From a virus, in IMG/VR virus record IMGVR_UViG_3300047564_006411, positions 1 through 26,729 of that record: 26,729 nt of DNA; one strand, given 5' to 3'. The notes below the pieces were generated by a model. That model worked only from the letters and a program-made list of their open reading frames with translations. It ran no database searches and was not told the origin of the DNA. The position numbers were made by a program, and so were the translations under genes. Shown piece by piece: positions 14,833 through 23,678 of the stretch. Within the stretch, counting starts at the first letter, position 1. Each line of letters begins with the position of its first letter.

Positions 14833-17175
14833 TCAAAGTCCAGATGCCGTTATTGCTTTCTCTGCTTGGACCCATCTACCCGTATTATTGGTTGCTACTG
14901 GTAGCCATATAAACTTTATGATTGTGTTAGGCGTCAGCGTAATTGCCGCCCCGCCTTCGGTCCAGGTATTTGTGCTTGATGCCGGTATAATTATATTTCT
15001 GCTGCCAACATTGTGCAGAATGAGCTGGCGGCCCCATGCAGTGTTAAGCGGAGGCGCGCCTATGGGCGCCGTAGTCGACATCGTTAGACCTGCTGCGACA
15101 TTAGTTCTTATAGGTAGATAGCCTATGTCCGTGATTGCTGCAGTTGATATTGTATTTGACCCAGGAGAGAGTAGAAGCGAAGTAGTGCCAATCGGCGTAG
15201 TTACGTTATTAGGCACTATCAGGGGGCGCTCACTTCGAGTCTCTGGCATAACATATATGGACCCGCTGATTGCATTAACTGAAACAATAACGCCAACCAT
15301 TCTTGGGTAATACGGCTCTATTGGTCTTGCTGTGGTAAATCCGCCGATTACCGTAGGAGATACATATACTATGTCGCCGGACGACAACCCCACCGTGTTA
15401 AATCCAGTAACAAGCCCGCGTATTGCAATCATTATCTGACTGCCTGCATTTCCACTTGTTACTGCTATACCGAAAGTTGTATCTACTGACTCGAGCTCAT
15501 CTGCTTGGGCAAGAGATGCTGCGACATTATTATTGCTACCTGTGACATACACAATTTGCAGTGCATTTATCTGTGGCTGCTGAGTAGAAACCTGTGCCAT
15601 TATGTACTGTATTGATCCGGCAAGCGTTGGCTCGTATTGACCTGTAGCAGAATTATATTGCAAGACCTGGCCGTTAGCTGGTGCAGTTGTCGATACGCCG
15701 GTTCCATTTATTCCGGTCACAGTCAGCTGCCCCGAGGAGTTTAGGGTGGCGTCTTTGGACACAGGAACCGAAGCGAAAGCTGCGCCATTTGACACGAGAA
15801 TGTTGCCGGCGGCGCCACTTGCCGAAAGACCTGTTCCACCATTTGATACCGACAATATGCCAGACACCTCTGAAGAGTCTAATGCAACTGGAGATGCTGG
15901 AGACTGAAGTACACCATTTATGACGTGCACTATGCCGCTTCCCACTACTGCGGGAATTGTCGTATGTACGTGCGTAGGAGTGTCGTCACCAAAATAAAAA
16001 GAAACATCTACTCCAGCTGATATTGCAGTTGCCTCTAGCACAATATAGATGCGATCAGTTACTAAAATAGTTGTCTGCGGAAATGCAACTGATATTACAT
16101 ACTGAAATACGTCGGGTGGATGTACAACCGGTATTGGAGCAGATGAACCTAGAAGCACAGGAGCTACACCATCGTACTTATATATCTTGACTCTTACCAG
16201 GCACTCTCCGGCAACCATCGCAGTACTGGATGCCCAAATGTTAAAGTCCCATAGACCTGCTGGTAGGGTTGGTGTTCCAGGTATATTTATATCTGTCACA
16301 AATCCGACTACCTCGTCATAGATGCCTCCGGTAGATAGGTCGATCTTTGTCGCAAGCGTCTGAGGCAACTCTGGAGAGATGTTTAATTCCTGTATGCTGG
16401 GCGCTGTTAAGCCAGTTGTAGGTATATCTGGCGTTGTGCTATTATTAAAGAAATAAACAACACCGCCGCCGCCACTGCCACCTGCGGGAATTGCACCCGG
16501 CACCCAATCTGAGCCGTTGAATTGCAGCACCTGTCCTATTGCCGGAGTGATATCAGGAACAGGCCTGCCTTGCAAACCTGATACCGATGGAGAAGGATAC
16601 GTTCCGGACAAATCTCCTGAGGCTGCGCCAACAGGCTCTGCTGTAGAGGGAAATGTAATATCTATGTCTTCAGCATAGATTACTCTGCCTTTTGAGTCAA
16701 CAGTTATTCGTGGTACTATGGTAGGTGCTCCATAAACTCCTGACGCTACTCCAGTAGAGGCAAGTGATGGACTTGGGTACATGCCCGTTAAGTCTCCAGA
16801 GGCGGGGCCGACCGGAGGGGCGGACGGACTTAGCCATTTTAGCTCGCCTCCCTCCAGGCCCAGTACGGCACCCTCGAAATAGTCATTTGGAGTTTTAAAT
16901 GCGGTTGCCTCTATTCCGCTACCTGCAAATCCTGGATTTTCAAAATCCAGAATCTCTATATGACGACGAATCTTCCAGAGTAGGTATAGCTCTCCTTCGG
17001 GATTCTCAAGCTCTTTTATTATCTTGGAAGTAAGTGAACCAAAAGCATCGTACTCCAGCTCTGAGTAGATATCTTTTGTGTCGCCGGGTCTAATCTTGAC
17101 ACGATCAAATATATTAACGTCGTATTTTGAAATATTTCTTACTCTAAGTACTGGCCTAATTGGATTAAAAGACAT
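14833..17175 (-). CDS. Tail fibre protein, paralogue of the downstream fibre
   Basis: A 780-residue structural protein. Residues 1-116 match the N-terminus of the 12343-14817 protein; the rest is unrelated or weakly related. Two GDL(T/S)G.YPSPS segments (residues about 125-215) are typical phage fibre-shaft motifs. From about 240 to 420 an all-beta domain (VVYFFNNSTTPDIPTTGL, LPAGLWDFNIWASS, VSFYFGDDTPTHVHT) could be a lectin-like or knob domain. GILSVSNGGTGLSASG starts another shaft stretch. The C-terminus (TEGGAAITLTPNTIIKFIW) looks like a trimeric tip. AGGGG lies upstream of the start. Sharing an anchor with a different tip suggests two fibre types on the same attachment point, or successive parts of one fibre. 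Confidence 0.85.
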   Translation of the reverse strand: MSFNPIRPVLRVRNISKYDVNIFDRVKIRPGDTKDIYSELEYDAFGSLTSKIIKELENPEGELYLLWKIRRHIEILDFENPGFAGSGIEATAFKTPNDYFEGAVLGLEGGELKWLSPSAPPVGPASGDLTGMYPSPSLASTGVASGVYGAPTIVPRITVDSKGRVIYAEDIDITFPSTAEPVGAASGDLSGTYPSPSVSGLQGRPVPDITPAIGQVLQFNGSDWVPGAIPAGGSGGGGVVYFFNNSTTPDIPTTGLTAPSIQELNISPELPQTLATKIDLSTGGIYDEVVGFVTDINIPGTPTLPAGLWDFNIWASSTAMVAGECLVRVKIYKYDGVAPVLLGSSAPIPVVHPPDVFQYVISVAFPQTTILVTDRIYIVLEATAISAGVDVSFYFGDDTPTHVHTTIPAVVGSGIVHVINGVLQSPASPVALDSSEVSGILSVSNGGTGLSASGAAGNILVSNGAAFASVPVSKDATLNSSGQLTVTGINGTGVSTTAPANGQVLQYNSATGQYEPTLAGSIQYIMAQVSTQQPQINALQIVYVTGSNNNVAASLAQADELESVDTTFGIAVTSGNAGSQIMIAIRGLVTGFNTVGLSSGDIVYVSPTVIGGFTTARPIEPYYPRMVGVIVSVNAISGSIYVMPETRSERPLIVPNNVTTPIGTTSLLLSPGSNTISTAAITDIGYLPIRTNVAAGLTMSTTAPIGAPPLNTAWGRQLILHNVGSRNIIIPASSTNTWTEGGAAITLTPNTIIKFIWLPVATNNTGRWVQAEKAITASGL
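16828..17175 (-). repeat. Fibre N-terminal anchor domain, copy 2
   Basis: Encodes residues 1-116 of the 14833-17175 protein, the paralogous partner of 14470-14817. Similarity stops sharply after GGELKWLS, where the two fibres change to unrelated shafts. Confidence 0.85.
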
Positions 17176-17233
17176 ACCCCTGCCCCCTCATCTATAATTT
17201 ATTTAATTTTGAAACCTAGGCTCGCATACCATC

Positions 17234-20200
17234 CTATTGAGAGCTCAATCTCAATATGGCTGCCTCGAGAGCTGCTATTCTGGCTTCGGCGGCATCAGCA
17301 CGGGCTTCTGCGGCAGTAGCCTTAGCCGCGAGCTCCTGGCATGCTGCCACCACCAGCGGAACCAAGCGGCCCTGGTCAAGTCCTTGGTAAACCGGGTTGC
17401 CTTCGGCGTCCGCGGCGTCTTTCACACCTGACACTGCTTCTGGGACAACCGCCTGCACTTCATGCGCGATGAAGCCTTCGACCCGCGGGGCGTCAGTCGC
17501 AATACCCGTCATGCGAAAGCTGCACGGGCGCAAAGAGAGCAACCGAGTCAGCGGATCTGCAATGCCTTCGACCTCGCTCTTGACCCGATAGTCGGAGATT
17601 GAAGTGAAGTTGACGCCCCCAGCTCCGTTGCCGCCGATCAGACCCCGCGTTCCGCCGCCTCCGTAGAATACAACGAAGTTTGATCCTGTCGTCGCGCTTG
17701 AGTGCCCAATGCGAAAAACAGGAGTTGCGCCGACGCCAAAGCCGCCCGACTCTGAAAAGTCAATTCCGGGATTTGGCGTAGTTGTAGAAGTCGTGCCAAG
17801 ACGAAGATAGTCGTTGGTGCTGTTTCCGAGCGTGATGGAGTTTGTCAGTACCGAGGGCGAAGAAGCGCCTTGACCAATGACAATCGTGTTGTCACTGTTG
17901 CCGAAACCAACAGGTACGTCCGCGCCGTTGCCGATAATAACATTGTTGTCACCCGTGGTGATGCGAGAACCTGCCGACGTTCCTATCAGCGTGTTACCCG
18001 TCCCCAATGTGACGGTGCCTCCTGCTCCTGAACCCACAGCGACGTTGTTCATCGCAGTCGCCGTCGTGGGATTCTGTACGTCCAATGCACGGTAGCCGAC
18101 AGCAACGGAATCCGTGCCCTGCGTGTCAGCCAGTAGGGCAGCTTGCCCTACTGCAACGTTGCGCGTGCCTGACGTAGACGCGCCAAGTGCAGAATCGCCG
18201 ACAGCCACGTTGACCGACCCCGACGAAACAAGTTGTCCAGCAGAGGCGCCGACGAAAGCATTTTGAGAGCCCGTCGTAACAGCCTCGCCGGCCTGCCTGC
18301 CGACGGCTACGTTGGCCGAACCTGTCACGCTCGAATTCACGCCGAGCGCCCGGTATCCCAGCCCTGTATTTGAGCCACCGTTTGCCTTCCAGCCTGACTG
18401 ATAGCCGACGTAGGTAGACTGAGAAGCTGTAGAGTTCAAGTTGCCGGCAAAGTAACCAATGGCTGTATTTCCGCTGCCACTGGTATTTCCCGCCAGAGCG
18501 CCGGCGCCAATCGCCGTAACACCGTCAGCCGCGGCCGTCAATACAGCCGCCACCGCGCCCCAACCGATAGCCGTTACATAGCTTCCAACACTATTCGCAA
18601 ACAAAGATTGATAACCGACCGCCGTATTAAACTGACCCGATGTGTTAGCTGCTGAAGAACTCGACCCCACAGAAGTATTCTGACTTCCTGTGTTCGCGGC
18701 AAGGGCCGAATGCCCAACGGCAGCGCAGTCCGTTCCCGTCGTCACCGTGCCAAGCGCGTTGTATCCGACCGCGACGTGCCCAGTACCTGTCGTGTTCGCA
18801 TCAAGCGCGCCCGAGCCGACTGCCGTCAATTCCGATGCCGTATTGACAAGAAGCGCAGCTGCGCCGAGAGCGGTGTTGTCCGACGCTGTCGCCGCTGCGC
18901 CGAGGGCCGACGACCCTACGGCGGTGTTGCTCGCGCCCGTGGTGACTGCGTCGGCTGCTGAGGCTCCGACGGCGGTATTACTAGCGCCCGTGGCGACGGC
19001 AAGCGCCGACACGCCAAGGGCAGTCGAGGTCGCTGCGGCGCCTGCGTTTCCCCTGCCTATGGCAAGGCCGTTAATCTTGGCATCAGCACCTGAAACATCA
19101 AGCGCCGTGGACGGGACGCTTGTCCTAATGCCGAGTCTATTATTCGCCGCGTCCCACGTTAAGGCATCGCTACCAACCGCAGTTTCTGATCCAAGTGCCG
19201 CAGCCCCGGTAAAATACGCAAGCTGCGTTGCCGTGCCAGATCCGCTTACAATACTTATGTTGTCTAGCGTATCAAGTGCTGCCTGCACCGTATTATCAGC
19301 AGAGGAGAGGTTGCCGTTAAAAAGCGCAGTATTGGTATATATAGCGGTAGCAGGATGATCTGCATCAGAAAGCCCAGAGAGATTTCCATGATCATTTATC
19401 TGGCCGATTGGTAGAGCTGCAACATTTCTAAAATCGACATAGTCTTCGCCAGTATCTGTTGATACTATTCTGCCTTTAATTGCGTTAGTATAGCCGCTTG
19501 ATGTTTGAAATATAACAGTGCCAACTGGCACAAGCTCTGCAAATGGCAGGCCCGATAGCGTAGCCAGCTCGGTAGTTGCACCAGTTCTGGCGGCATTGGA
19601 ATTGTTATATTCATTTGTACCAAGTATTGCTATAACAGGATGAACTTTGTCATTTGTTGCCAATACGTGTACCAATACATAATTGTTGTTCGCCACTTCC
19701 TGGAGGCTCCAGGTTGTGCCATTGAAGTTATTATAGGCGAGTAGCGTGTTGCTTAAATCGTAACCGGAGACTGACCCCGGATACACGACAGGAAATGGAT
19801 CTATTGGTTTTCTTCGCCAGTCTCCGGCGGTACCTTCACGAAAAAACACAGGCAACCTGGATATTGGTGCCAGATCTTGTGGCGATCCATCAGTAATCGT
19901 ATGGATTATATCTTCATCATAGATTATGCCGTTTGCTACAGAAAAGTAGCCGTCGGCGCTGATGCCGCCCGAGCCATCGATTGAAAAATCGCCCAAACCC
20001 AGTCCATTTATATAGACCGCACCATTCGTATTGTGCAGATATATATGGGTGGCCCCATCCATGGCCATGCCGTGACGCTCTTCTCCGAAATAGATAGCTT
20101 GATTATTTGCAGCATCCCAGTATATAAGAGCTACATACGCATGATCTGTTATTATTGCCTGTGTAAAAGCCTGAGTATTTTGAAGTGTGTAGCCGTCAAA

Positions 20201-20425
20201 ATAGAAATGCCACAGCCCCTCTGTATCTGTGATCTGTGAGGTGGCTGCAGACAGATGCTTGTATTTTACGCCCTGTACATAGTATTCAAATGAATCAGAG
20301 ACTGGCGCAACTGAAAGTGTGCGAGTTCCATTGTCAAATGTCACGGCCGAATCAGTTCTATTGGGAAAACCGCTCGGTTCCTTAGACATGCCATATATTG
20401 TTTTTACGTTTGGATTATGTGACAT
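17234..20425 (-). CDS. Tail fibre with YadA-like repeats and C-terminal S74 chaperone
   Basis: A 1063-residue fibre protein. The N-terminus (MSHNPNVKTIYGMSKEPSGF) and first 350 residues are the presumed attachment and shaft part, including HGNLSGLSDADHPATAI, a recurrent fibre motif. Residues about 440-860 hold some two dozen imperfect repeats of the type NTAVG-SALG, like the head repeats of YadA-type trimeric adhesins. The last 120 residues are a peptidase-S74 intramolecular chaperone: SISDYRVK has the Ser944/Lys949 pair, then FIAHEVQAVVPEAV, and a C-terminal coiled coil (AARADAAEARIAALEAAI-like). Known members cut themselves just before this Ser after guiding trimer folding. The repeat and S74 half is distinctly GC-richer than the N-terminal half. 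GGAGG is upstream of the start. Confidence 0.93.
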   Translation of the reverse strand: MSHNPNVKTIYGMSKEPSGFPNRTDSAVTFDNGTRTLSVAPVSDSFEYYVQGVKYKHLSAATSQITDTEGLWHFYFDGYTLQNTQAFTQAIITDHAYVALIYWDAANNQAIYFGEERHGMAMDGATHIYLHNTNGAVYINGLGLGDFSIDGSGGISADGYFSVANGIIYDEDIIHTITDGSPQDLAPISRLPVFFREGTAGDWRRKPIDPFPVVYPGSVSGYDLSNTLLAYNNFNGTTWSLQEVANNNYVLVHVLATNDKVHPVIAILGTNEYNNSNAARTGATTELATLSGLPFAELVPVGTVIFQTSSGYTNAIKGRIVSTDTGEDYVDFRNVAALPIGQINDHGNLSGLSDADHPATAIYTNTALFNGNLSSADNTVQAALDTLDNISIVSGSGTATQLAYFTGAAALGSETAVGSDALTWDAANNRLGIRTSVPSTALDVSGADAKINGLAIGRGNAGAAATSTALGVSALAVATGASNTAVGASAADAVTTGASNTAVGSSALGAAATASDNTALGAAALLVNTASELTAVGSGALDANTTGTGHVAVGYNALGTVTTGTDCAAVGHSALAANTGSQNTSVGSSSSAANTSGQFNTAVGYQSLFANSVGSYVTAIGWGAVAAVLTAAADGVTAIGAGALAGNTSGSGNTAIGYFAGNLNSTASQSTYVGYQSGWKANGGSNTGLGYRALGVNSSVTGSANVAVGRQAGEAVTTGSQNAFVGASAGQLVSSGSVNVAVGDSALGASTSGTRNVAVGQAALLADTQGTDSVAVGYRALDVQNPTTATAMNNVAVGSGAGGTVTLGTGNTLIGTSAGSRITTGDNNVIIGNGADVPVGFGNSDNTIVIGQGASSPSVLTNSITLGNSTNDYLRLGTTSTTTPNPGIDFSESGGFGVGATPVFRIGHSSATTGSNFVVFYGGGGTRGLIGGNGAGGVNFTSISDYRVKSEVEGIADPLTRLLSLRPCSFRMTGIATDAPRVEGFIAHEVQAVVPEAVSGVKDAADAEGNPVYQGLDQGRLVPLVVAACQELAAKATAAEARADAAEARIAALEAAILRLSSQ
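17594..17596 (-). other. Predicted S74 self-cleavage serine codon
   Basis: This codon gives Ser944 of the fibre protein in the motif SDYRVK, five residues before Lys949. In characterised S74 chaperones (endosialidase tail spikes) the chain is cut immediately before this Ser, releasing the C-terminal chaperone. Cleavage here is inferred from the motif. Confidence 0.65.
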
Positions 20426-20441
20426 ATTTCCTCCGAACCGA

Positions 20442-23400
20442 TCAGATTATCCACCAAGCTGTGCCGTCAGACTGTATCTTTATTGCTTCGTACTGCGTAC
20501 TGAGGGGATAGGTCGTAGATCCATCTATTAGCTCAGAGGCATTTGCATCAACTGTAACAATGTTGGCCGTGACATCTTTTTTCTTGATGGTGAATATGCG
20601 TTCCGCTGATGAGGCCGCTGCTGGGAGTGTTATTGTTATTGCGCCCGAGCTAGCATCTACCAAGACAGTGCCGTCTGAAGAAGTCATTGTATAATTTGCA
20701 GTTTTTGTTGCAATCGGCGCAGTGTTATTCTGCGAGCTGGCAGAGACCCATGCTAGATTGCCGCTACCATCATTTGTCAATACTGAATTTAAAGATCCTT
20801 GGGTCGCAGGCCAACTTGTAGCGACATTATTGATTTTCAATATGTTGCCGTTGCTATCAACCTGGAACTTCTCAGCAACGGAAAAAGTTGCAGTAGGGGA
20901 TGCTGTAGAAATGCCCACTACATTTGCACTAGCATCGACGAACAGCATGTGCGTGTTCGTGTCGCTCTGCACCACGAAATCGACGTTCGGCGACCCGTCA
21001 GGGTTTGCCGTGACGGGACCGCCGTTCGCCGCAATCAAAAATGCGCGAGCGTTGCCTGTGTTTGAGTTTGTCCCGATGTGAATAGGCGTCGAATCGCCTG
21101 TCGTTCCGATAAACAGGTTTTGCGCTGATCCAGCGTACAGAGCAACGCCATTGTTCTGCAAGATACCCCAAGATGAGTTGCCGTTTGCCGACCCGTAAGC
21201 CGCCAAATACGCTTCGACGCCTACCGTATTCCCGGCGACGCGAACCTGCGACTGCGCCGCTGCGCCCGACGACGTATTCTTAGTCAGTGACGAAACGGTT
21301 ACTGCAGACTTCTCTACGGTCAAATCGGCAGACGGCGTCGACGTGCCGATGCCGACGTTGCCGCTGCTACCCTCGACGAACAAACCGTTTGCGCCCGCCG
21401 TGGTGGCGACGCGGAAATCAATGTCTTGCTGCTGCTTATTGACTACGACTTCCGTACCATCCGCGCGCAGTCGTTCGACATTCGCGGTTAAGCCGGGATT
21501 GCCGCCTTGCGCAAGCACTATGGGCGCGGAGGCTTCCACCGCAGCGATGACGATTCCGCCCGTCGCATTTGCATCGGAAAGAATCGTTCCTTGACTGTTG
21601 CCAAGAACACCACCGACACCTGCGCTAGAGTTTCTATACCCGAAACCAATGCTCTGCTGCGCGCCTTGTTGGAGGTAGAAGCTATGAGAGGCAGTTGCAG
21701 ACGGCTCAATAATCCCGACGTCGCCTGCCTGCACATGCAGCGCACTCGTCGGTGTCGAAGTGCCAACGCCTAAGCGGTTGTTCGCGGCATCCCAGGTGAA
21801 AGAATCGCTACCCACCGCTGTCTCGGAGCCAATTGACGATGCGCCCGAAAAGTACGCAATTTGCGTTGCAGTTCCAGAACCACTTATTGTGCCGCTTGCT
21901 GCTGGAGACCAAGACAGATTGCCTAATCCATCATTTGTTAAAACCGTGCTAGCAGCTCCTTGCAATGCCGGAAAACTGGTTGCAACATTATTAATCTTTA
22001 AAATATTACCATTATCATTAACCTGAAATTTTTCTGCGACAGACAGAGCTGTTGTAGGCGATACTGTAGCGATACCTACAGCATTTGCGCTCGCATCGAC
22101 GAACAACATATTCGCATTCGCGGCGCTCTCCACGCGGAAATCGACGTTTTCGCCATTTCCGTTGACGCCAACTTCACTCGATCCGAACCGCAGGCGTTCG
22201 TTGGCCGCCAGAAAGCCACCAGAACAAAAAACGATTGGGGCAGAAGTCGATAGCGAGCCGATCAGCAAACCTCCCGTTGCTCCGGTATCCGCGAGTAGCA
22301 GACCCTGTGAAGCGGTGAAAAGGCCGGCTGTGGCCGAAGCTTGATTGCGATACTGCCATGATACATTTCCGCCGGTAGCAGGCTCGATAAGATTAAGATA
22401 AGAAACGCCAGTTGTACTTGTATTGGTAATCGACTGACCGACTGTAGCTGAATTGCCATTGACCTGCAAGTTTGCCGTAGGAGTTGTAGTGCCGATACCA
22501 ACATTACCAGTCGCCGTAATCCTCATTCTTTCGTTAGCATCATTGAGCGCGCCCGTAATAAAGTTTATAGAGCCGGCTCCATTACTCGCAACAAGTGTAA
22601 CACCATTTGTACTGATATCGAGCAAGGCAGTACGGCCCGCTGCAAAGAGTGAGCCAGTAGAAAAGTGAACTAGGCCGCCATAATTTGACGAGTCCTGCGT
22701 TAGATAGAGGGCTGCCTGCGCAAATAGTCCTGTGCTGCTATTGTAGACATTGATCGAGGTGCCGGCATCTTGATTTCTTAGAACTGTTACAGGGGCTAGC
22801 GGTGAAGATGTACCTATTCCCAAATAGTTATTAGCATCGTCCCAAAACAGATTAGCATTATCTTGCGAGTAGACGCCGCTTGCACCAGCAAATACAACGC
22901 TGCCAGGCGTCAATGCGGTCGACGTACCCGTGCCGCCATTTGCAACAGCAAGCGTGCCGCCCAAAGTAAATGTACCAGAAGAGGTTATTGTCTGCGATGA
23001 TCCGCCAGAGACTGTGAGGCCCGTCGTGCTCGCATCTAGGGTAACCGATGTTACTGACCCGCCGCCAGCGGGCGCTGACCACGATAGATTTCCTGATCCG
23101 TCATTCGTCAGAACAGTGCCTGCCGCACCTGCCAGCGCGGGCCATAATACGTCTTGTCCGCCGGCCCCAAGAGTAAGGCTTCCCAATGCGGTTAAATATA
23201 CATCTGCATCACTAGAAAGTAATACATCCTCTGTTCCGGATACTGAAAATGAGCCATCGGCAGCACTTGTAGTAATCGAATTGCCGGCCTCATAAGCTGC
23301 CTGAAGACTGCTGCTTGCAGAAGATAGCAGGGCAAGCAGGCTATCTACGCTTATTTTGTTTAGCTCGGTAGAAGTATAATCTATGTACGCAAGGTAGCCA

Positions 23401-23618
23401 TCTAGTATCGGTGGGACGATTGGTGCCGCCAGGAACTCATCAAATAAGTAGCCATCTGCCCCGCCTCCGAGCCCCTGGTAAGGGCCTCCATCAAGCGAAA
23501 GCTCTATTCTGCCTAGCCCATAATTATACCTAATTATGGCGAATCCGGCCTCTGGCGTACCAAGACCCTCTCCAGATCTAAAAGTTAAAAAGGGCACCGT
23601 TTGTTTTTTCTGCGTCAT
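20442..23618 (-). CDS. Large tail fibre protein with duplicated modules
   Basis: A 1058-residue fibre protein, first gene of the minus-strand block. The N-terminus (PFLTFRSGEGLGTPEAGFAI, then IELSLDGGPYQGLGG) is typical of fibre attachment regions. The shaft is built from repeated modules: VLTNDGSGNLSW occurs three times in variant form, VGIGTSTP-like strands many times, and a 70-residue unit from MLFVDASANAVGI to GNLSW is present twice. One module (GSGTATQIAYFSGASSIGSE) is shared with the 17234-20425 protein. The last 90 residues (KTANYTMTSSDGTVLVDASS to SDGTAWWII) are a familiar fibre-tip domain. Start has GAGGAG upstream. Receptor unknown. Parts around 20940-21760 are GC-richer than the rest. 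Confidence 0.9.
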   Translation of the reverse strand: MTQKKQTVPFLTFRSGEGLGTPEAGFAIIRYNYGLGRIELSLDGGPYQGLGGGADGYLFDEFLAAPIVPPILDGYLAYIDYTSTELNKISVDSLLALLSSASSSLQAAYEAGNSITTSAADGSFSVSGTEDVLLSSDADVYLTALGSLTLGAGGQDVLWPALAGAAGTVLTNDGSGNLSWSAPAGGGSVTSVTLDASTTGLTVSGGSSQTITSSGTFTLGGTLAVANGGTGTSTALTPGSVVFAGASGVYSQDNANLFWDDANNYLGIGTSSPLAPVTVLRNQDAGTSINVYNSSTGLFAQAALYLTQDSSNYGGLVHFSTGSLFAAGRTALLDISTNGVTLVASNGAGSINFITGALNDANERMRITATGNVGIGTTTPTANLQVNGNSATVGQSITNTSTTGVSYLNLIEPATGGNVSWQYRNQASATAGLFTASQGLLLADTGATGGLLIGSLSTSAPIVFCSGGFLAANERLRFGSSEVGVNGNGENVDFRVESAANANMLFVDASANAVGIATVSPTTALSVAEKFQVNDNGNILKINNVATSFPALQGAASTVLTNDGLGNLSWSPAASGTISGSGTATQIAYFSGASSIGSETAVGSDSFTWDAANNRLGVGTSTPTSALHVQAGDVGIIEPSATASHSFYLQQGAQQSIGFGYRNSSAGVGGVLGNSQGTILSDANATGGIVIAAVEASAPIVLAQGGNPGLTANVERLRADGTEVVVNKQQQDIDFRVATTAGANGLFVEGSSGNVGIGTSTPSADLTVEKSAVTVSSLTKNTSSGAAAQSQVRVAGNTVGVEAYLAAYGSANGNSSWGILQNNGVALYAGSAQNLFIGTTGDSTPIHIGTNSNTGNARAFLIAANGGPVTANPDGSPNVDFVVQSDTNTHMLFVDASANVVGISTASPTATFSVAEKFQVDSNGNILKINNVATSWPATQGSLNSVLTNDGSGNLAWVSASSQNNTAPIATKTANYTMTSSDGTVLVDASSGAITITLPAAASSAERIFTIKKKDVTANIVTVDANASELIDGSTTYPLSTQYEAIKIQSDGTAWWII
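20747..20957 (-). repeat. Intragenic fibre module, C-terminal copy
   Basis: Encodes the unit MLFVDASANVVGIST through FSVAEKFQVDSNGNILKINN to GNLAW. A second copy lies about 1.15 kb away in the same gene (21903-22113). The two are similar at both DNA and protein level. Boundaries are approximate. Confidence 0.75.
21903..22113 (-). repeat. Intragenic fibre module, central copy
   Basis: Encodes MLFVDASANAVGIAT through LSVAEKFQVNDNGNILKINN to GNLSW, paralogous to 20747-20957. A shorter relative of its C-terminal end is seen near 23045-23160. This suggests growth of the fibre by internal duplication. Boundaries are approximate. Confidence 0.75.
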
Positions 23619-23678
23619 ATGCTCCTCAGCGCCAGGCAGCCCGGCCCATTACAATGCACGGAGAACCATAGTTATTAA

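Noticed and set aside
17900-19080. CRISPR array or non-coding tandem repeat
   Set aside because: The periodic sequence encodes imperfect protein repeats in one long open frame. There are no identical repeats with unique spacers.
18690-19358. A 222-codon plus-strand open frame opposite the repeat fibre
   Set aside because: It mirrors the GC-rich repeats of the fibre gene, its translation is low-complexity Ala/Val/Pro/Ser, and no ribosome-binding site or family motif is seen. The fibre with its S74 domain explains the DNA.
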